Of a stretch of 64,000 nt of DNA, positions 59,247 to 64,000 are shown one piece after another. The notes under the pieces are model-generated. The model saw nothing but the letters and a program-made list of their open reading frames with translations, did not search any database and was not told the DNA's origin. Numbering within the stretch: the first letter of the stretch is position 1; every line of letters starts with the position of its first letter. The position numbers were made by a program, and so were the translations under genes. The stretch is from the NCBI GenBank assembly GCA_030407005.1, contig JAUDYN010000001.1, forward strand, positions 1,922,001 through 1,986,000, read 5' to 3'. The stretch comes from Desarmillaria ectypa. Its lineage: Eukaryota; Basidiomycota; Agaricomycetes; Agaricales; Physalacriaceae.

Positions 59247-61661
59247 ATGCTTCTCTTGCGGCGTCAATGCATAACTCATAGTCAAAGGGTACTTCAACCT
59301 CTTTGTCCTACCTCCAGGGACATATGGACCACCCCAGCGCGTCTTCGCAGGCGCACCAATGAGCCCGGTCGTACCACACAGAGCCGCAGTTGCGGACGCA
59401 ATCCATGGCTAGTCTATCCCACAACGATTCTCGCCTTGTCTGGTATCAGTTATCTAGCATATAACAACTCGAAGCCGTTCAAGCATACAGTGCTCGCGAT
59501 AGTACGCTGCGCCAGAGTTGGAGGTACGTGCATTTCGATGAATAGGCGCGAGAATACTCATGGACGTGTTTAGAGGCCGCTGTACTCGGAGCCATAGACT
59601 ACAAATGGACCTTTGCAGGGTCGTATGAAACGGAGGAGGAAAGGGCGCAGGCGTATTCGGAATGCCATACACGCAGCGCAAAGAGGGTTTTGAAGGCTCT
59701 ACTGGCGAATGGAGGTGCGTTTTCTGATCAATTTAATTCGCTTTCCAATGTTGACGTCGCGGAAGGTGTATTCATAAAACTGGGGCAGCATATGTCGTCT
59801 CTTATTATGCTGCCAAGAGAATGGATCAGCACTATGAGGCCGCTGCAGGATCAGTGCGAACCTACACCGTATAAAAATCTGGAAGGCCTATTTCTCTCAG
59901 ATATGGGTGCATCTATAAACGAGCTGTTCGATGATTTCGACCCAAATCCCATTGGAGTGGCCAGTCTGGCGCAGGTACATGTTGGGCACCACCACGCTTC
60001 CGGTAAACGCGTTGCTGTCAAGGTACATAGCAATGATTCTACCTTGAGAGTATCCTCTCACCCATCCGTTAGCTGCAACATCCTCATCTAGCAGAGTTTT
60101 GCGATATTGATATGGCAATGGTTGAGGTTGCCCTGGGTACATGACTTTCTCTACTCAGATGCACCAGCTTCACATTTATGCCCTTGAATAGGATGGATCA
60201 AATACTGGTTTCCTGAATTTGAGTTTACTTGGCTTGGGGTACGGAGCGATCTATCTATTCGATTTTGTGAACTTGACTTGTTTTTCTTGCAGGAAGAGAT
60301 GCGGGAGAATCTTCCCAAAGAGATGGATTTCGTCCACGAAGCAAACAACGCGAAGAAGACCGCCAATGACTTCAAGAATATAAGAACTTCTCTTTATATT
60401 CCAGAGGTCATCGTTGCAAAAAAGCGAGTGCTCATTATGGAATACATCCAAGGAGCCCGAGGTTCGTTCGGACATCACTCTGGTAAGGCGGTTATTGACA
60501 TTAGAATCATAGTGGATGATCTGGAGTACCTGGCCGATGCCAACATCGACCGTAATAAAGTTGCTTTGGAGCTATCTCGCATATTTAATCAAATGATTTT
60601 TATCAATGGCTGGTTTCATGCGGTGCGTTCGTGTTCAGTGTTTTCCACTGGGCTAATAATACTACCCTGCAGGACCCCCATCTGGGTATGATAAGCTATC
60701 CTTGAGGTACCGGTGTCGAGTTAACCTGGCATTTAGGGAATCTGTTAATTCGTTTGGCACCGCAAACATCCAAGTCTCCCTATAATTTTGAAGTCGTTCT
60801 ACTGGATCATGGCTTGTATTTTGACCTTGACACGCCACTTCGTGTCAACTATGGCAAATTCTGGCTCTCTCTCTTCGCCCCCGCTAGCGAGTCTGCCAGT
60901 GCAGACCGCCGAAAATACGCTCAGTTAGTTGGGAATGTTGGTCCGGACTTGTACCCTATATTTGAAGCAGCCATGACGGGACGTGCTGGTTTAGAGGGAA
61001 CTTTCGAAAGCGGTACCTTTGAGCGTGCCTCCGACATGATGAGTATATCTCGACAAACCGAAGAGGAAGTACGGTTGATACAGAATACGATTATGACGCG
61101 AGAAGGGATGTTCGCATCGATTCTGCACGTCCTTAGACATGTCCCAAGGAGAGTGCTTATGGTGTTAAAGGTCAACGACTTGCTAAGGCGAGAGATTCGC
61201 ATCGTTCTCTGTTTAGAGCATATCTCAAAGATTTCTAGGAATCTGGATCACTCTTTGATGACAACACACTCAAATGTACGTGTCGTTTTGTCCGCATTGG
61301 TCTTGCCCAAAAATATCACTTCCTAGGTCCGAATATTTTTGGTTATGGCCAAGTATTGTATATATGCCGTATGGCAAGACGACCGGCTCCGTGTGATAGA
61401 CAGCATAAGAGGCAGAGGGTTGTTTTCCTTTAGCCTATTCTTCGACTATTTCAGGTGTTGGTGGTATGTAACAAATAGTTTCCCTGTCATGTTCACTTCA
61501 TGACGTCCGTCAGGCGATACCAAAAATCATACGCGCAAGTCGTGTTGGCCGAATCCGTCATGGACATACAAGCTCACTCTGTGATAACGAGGGCTTGGAT
61601 TCGTGGGTTGTTAACGAAAGGTTTTAGAGGCGCGCACTTAGCTGCAGCTGGTCTCGCATGA
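59247..61661 (+). CDS. Mitochondrial ABC1/ADCK-family atypical kinase (Mcp2/ADCK1-like)
   Basis: UbiB-family protein. ATG 59247 gives an Arg-rich, acid-free leader (MLLLRRQCITHSQRVLQPL) and then a membrane segment (PTTILALSGISYLAYN). Family motifs: VFIKLGQHMSSLIMLP (KxGQ), PIGVASLAQVHVGH (Ala-rich loop), RVAVKL (lysine), MRENLPKEMDFVHEANNA, and VLLDHGLYFDLD (metal-binding Asp). The catalytic loop reads ADPHLGNLLI instead of the usual DPHPGN. After the 61188-61238 segment (possible GC-AG intron) come NLDHSLMTTHSN and VRIFLVMAKYCIYAVWQDD. A final exon ends RGAHLAAAGLA at 61661. The DHGLY motif suggests the Mcp2/ADCK1 branch, linked in yeast to mitochondrial lipid homeostasis. It is convergent with GatB, 35 bp apart. 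Confidence 0.9.
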
Positions 61662-61696
61662 AGACGTCAAAAGGAGTACATACACATTGCCATCAA

Positions 61697-63495
61697 TCAT
61701 GATGTTTTTACGAGGTCGAGTACCGTTTCTCTAACGGTCTTAGCGTCTGCCCTTCCTCTCGTCTCCTTCATGACCCAGCCTACGATCTTGTTAACCACAT
61801 TATGATGTCCAGCTCGAAGAGCCGCAACTTCGTCAGGCAGTGCTTCAACTGCTCGCGCACAGACAGATTGAAGATCATCCTCGGAAGAGGAGGACATCGA
61901 CATGAAGTTCAATTTCACCGCTAATTGTCGGACAGAGGTTTCTGGAATAATTGACGGGTTCGTCAACATGTGCCGAAGTAACAATTTCCCTGACGGTCGT
62001 GTCACACTATTTGATGCAACAAGGTCAATCAATTCACCCAGCTGACGGGGTGTTATGTGTTTCGAGGTAAAAGTTTTATTTAGCGTTGAGAGCTGGCCAT
62101 GTAAGGAGTGCAGTATCCTGTTAGTTGAACATGAATACAAGTGAATTTGAAGTAAATATCAACGTACCAATTGATGACGTTCTTGGGATCCCTATTTTTG
62201 TCGGCACAGACCATTTCAAAGTAGGCCACAGCACTTATATCAGTGTCGTTGTGGGATGCTTCATCCAAATTGGCGTTGTCTTCGCCATCGTATCCAATAT
62301 TTCTTCCTGTGTCTAGACCCATGAGGACATCGACATCGGTTTGAGTGACACCAAAGGGCTCATAGGTATCGATGAGACGCTTGCGCAAGGCATCCGGAAG
62401 TGCGGGAAGATTGTCTTTCACTTGTTGTATTTGGGCCTATCAATAAGACGGTGAAAGAATTCGCGCCGTTGGAATGACAGTCATTTACCTCCGAAACGTG
62501 AAGAATACCGAGGTTGGGATCAGGCATATAGCGGTAGTCTGGGGCGTTCTCTTTAGAACGAAGTTTGTACGTATCCCAACGATGATGATCAAAGCCCCGT
62601 GTCTCTTGGGGTACACTGCAAGACGACATTAGGAGAGCCTTTTGCCTGACAATTTCGCAATCTAGAATGGTCAATAGTTGAAGTTAGACCGCGTAAGAAC
62701 CAACTGACTGATGGCAGCAACCATAAATTTGACACTATTGAGGTTTTTGATTTCGCATCGAGTGCCAAAGGGTTCACCAGGACGGTGTATCGAGACATTG
62801 ACATCACACCGCATAGATCCCTGCTCTAATGTGTGAGCGACAATAAGATAACGGCCGGTAGACCTACTGTGTCCATGTTTCCGTCACTGGCGCCAACAGC
62901 GCGTAAGGTGGCTTGGAGCGCGCGCACATACTCCGCGGCTTCGTCTGGCGACTGCAAGTCAGGTTCCGTCACGATTTCCAGAAGGCCAGCCCCGGCTCTG
63001 TTGAGGTCGATGAGGGAGGTTCGTGTCCGAGGGTCGAATATCGACTTGGCGGTATCCTACGACGCCATTGGCGATTGTACCACAGAAAAAGGACTTGAGT
63101 CACACCTGCTCCATTTGTATCTGCTTTATTCTGATCCTTCTCCCCAGCGTTGGCAAAGTAAGATAGCCGTCTGTCGCTATTGGTGCATAGTGCTGCGTTA
63201 TTTGGTACCCAGACGGCAAGTCTGAATAGAAATAGTGCTTCCTGTCGAACGATGAACGTCGCTTGATATCACAGTTGAGGGCGAGCGATGCCCTAAGTGC
63301 CAGGAGCAGGCATTTAGGGTTGAGCTTGGGTAGGGTACCAGGGAAGGCGGCGTCGACAACGTTGAAGGTTGTGTTGGCCGGATGAGTCAATAACGAGGTC
63401 GACGCGCTCGAACATAATTTTTGGCGAGACTTGATTTGTGCATGCGTCTCAATGCCCAGGACGACATGCCAACCATCTAGAAGCAGTCGTGACAT
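61697..63495 (-). CDS. PET112: Glutamyl-tRNA(Gln) amidotransferase subunit B, mitochondrial
   Basis: GatB binds tRNA and amidates Glu-tRNA(Gln) to Gln-tRNA(Gln) in mitochondria with GatA (and GatF or GatC), which are not in this window. The sequence has [100 protein letters not shown], and [15 protein letters not shown]. The C-terminal YqeY-like helical region includes [20 protein letters not shown] and ends LVKTS at 61697. The open frame starts at ATG 63495, leaving only seven residues before the domain and no presequence. A better N-terminus may come from an upstream exon starting at ATG 63594 with a 75-nt intron. Several introns within the gene are inferred. Confidence 0.93.
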
Positions 63496-63590
63496 GAATC
63501 AAGAAAGCAATATGTTCATGACAATCAGGGCGAAAGCCAAGTAATGTACACGGCAACTAATACAAGACAAAATATGACGACTCCAAATAT

Positions 63591-64000
63591 TCATTTCTTC
63601 ACTGTCGCAAAAAGTCGATCAATGATATCCACGCCATTCTTGAGTGATTTCCACTGGAAACACTGAGCAAGGTGGCACAAGGTCACCTGGGAAGAGGGAC
63701 GGACCTGTTCTAGTGAAAGGGAGATGCCCTTTTTGCCTGGCTTTTCATCTCCCTCTTGCCCATAGAACTCCCGTATATCAAGCAGTGGCATGCCTTTGAA
63801 GCTTCGGACAGTCGCACGCTTCTTCTTTCCAAGATCAATGTATTTATCGCCGTCAGATGTCTTGTGCACGACGACTTCGGCATCAGACTGTGAGTCGTTC
63901 GGCGCCTTCTATCCAGTAGGCGTGTTAACCTTAGTCAGGCCATACCAGTAGGCAACGCACCTTTGCCTGGAATTTAGATTCAATAGGTCCGTCTTCGTCA
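63591..64000 (-). CDS. SUB1: PC4/Sub1 single-stranded-DNA-binding transcriptional coactivator, 5' part beyond window
   Basis: The PC4 core is clear: DGDKYIDLGKKKRATVRSFK, GMPLLDIREFYGQEGDE, GISLSLEQ, then after a 54-nt intron (about 63709-63656) WKSLKNGVDIIDRLFATVKK and the stop at 63591. Upstream an exon KAPNDSQSDAEVVVHKTSDG is joined across an intron (about 63959-63911) to DEDGPIESKFQAK, which runs off the right edge, so the start codon is not in the window. PC4/Sub1 binds ssDNA and melted promoters and helps RNA polymerase II initiation. The gene is upstream of GatB on the same strand, and its TGA overlaps an ATG that may start GatB. Confidence 0.93.

Noticed and set aside
1..64000. CRISPR arrays, operons, bacterial promoters, insertion sequences, integrated virus
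   Set aside because: Intron-rich fungal genes throughout; no spaced direct repeats, no transposase, reverse transcriptase or viral genes were recognised.

Overview
The window is nuclear DNA from a filamentous basidiomycete, most likely a mushroom-forming Agaricomycete. This rests on dense, short introns (about 45-75 nt, GT..AG), a fungal-only DASH kinetochore subunit (Duo1), an Atg27 receptor, an RNase H1 N-terminal (viroplasmin-like) domain protein and a decayed F-box gene of the type expanded in Agaricomycetes, and a HAD-fused drimane-type terpene synthase. The species cannot be named from sequence alone. About 28 protein-coding genes are recognisable. Two are cut by the window edges: an aldehyde dehydrogenase on the left and a PC4/Sub1 coactivator on the right. 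CDS coordinates run from start to stop codon and include introns.

Layout. 1-16.4 kb is gene-dense: aldehyde dehydrogenase (-), COG2 (+), CWC22 splicing factor (-), LACTB2-like metallo-hydrolase (+), Cti6-like PHD protein (+), threonine dehydratase (+) and, convergent with it, the HAD/terpene-cyclase fusion (-). 16.4-21.1 kb is a 4.6-kb stretch with no recognisable gene. 21-29.7 kb holds a complex I B12 subunit (-), DNA topoisomerase I (+), CDP-diacylglycerol synthase (+), an intronless transglutaminase-fold protein (-) and ribosomal protein uS12/S23 (-). 31.4-45.1 kb holds mitochondrial TyrRS (+), a TM9SF/EMP70 protein (-), queuine tRNA-ribosyltransferase (+), DBP10 helicase (-), Duo1 (-), an RNase H1 N-terminal domain protein (-) and Atg27 (-). 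45.4-64 kb holds an F-box pseudogene (+), a secreted alpha-L-rhamnosidase-like enzyme (+), a membrane RING E3 (-), allantoinase (-), a Yippee protein (+), a TBC RabGAP (+), a mitochondrial ABC1/ADCK-type kinase (+), GatB (-) and Sub1 (-).

Most genes are single-copy housekeeping genes and do not form a functional cluster. Several serve mitochondria or translation: mtTyrRS, queuine TGT, GatB, uS12, the ABC1 kinase, complex I B12 and ILV1. Several convergent neighbours have stop codons only 34-98 bp apart, so 3' UTR overlap is likely.

The most striking locus is the terpene synthase at 14665-16422. It joins a complete four-motif HAD phosphatase-like domain to a cyclase half carrying a DxDTTS motif, and it stands without oxidases or other pathway genes. 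Other points of interest are the multiply broken F-box gene, two candidate GC-AG introns, a DPHLGN variant in the ABC1 kinase, and a possible hidden mitochondrial presequence exon for GatB that overlaps the Sub1 stop codon.
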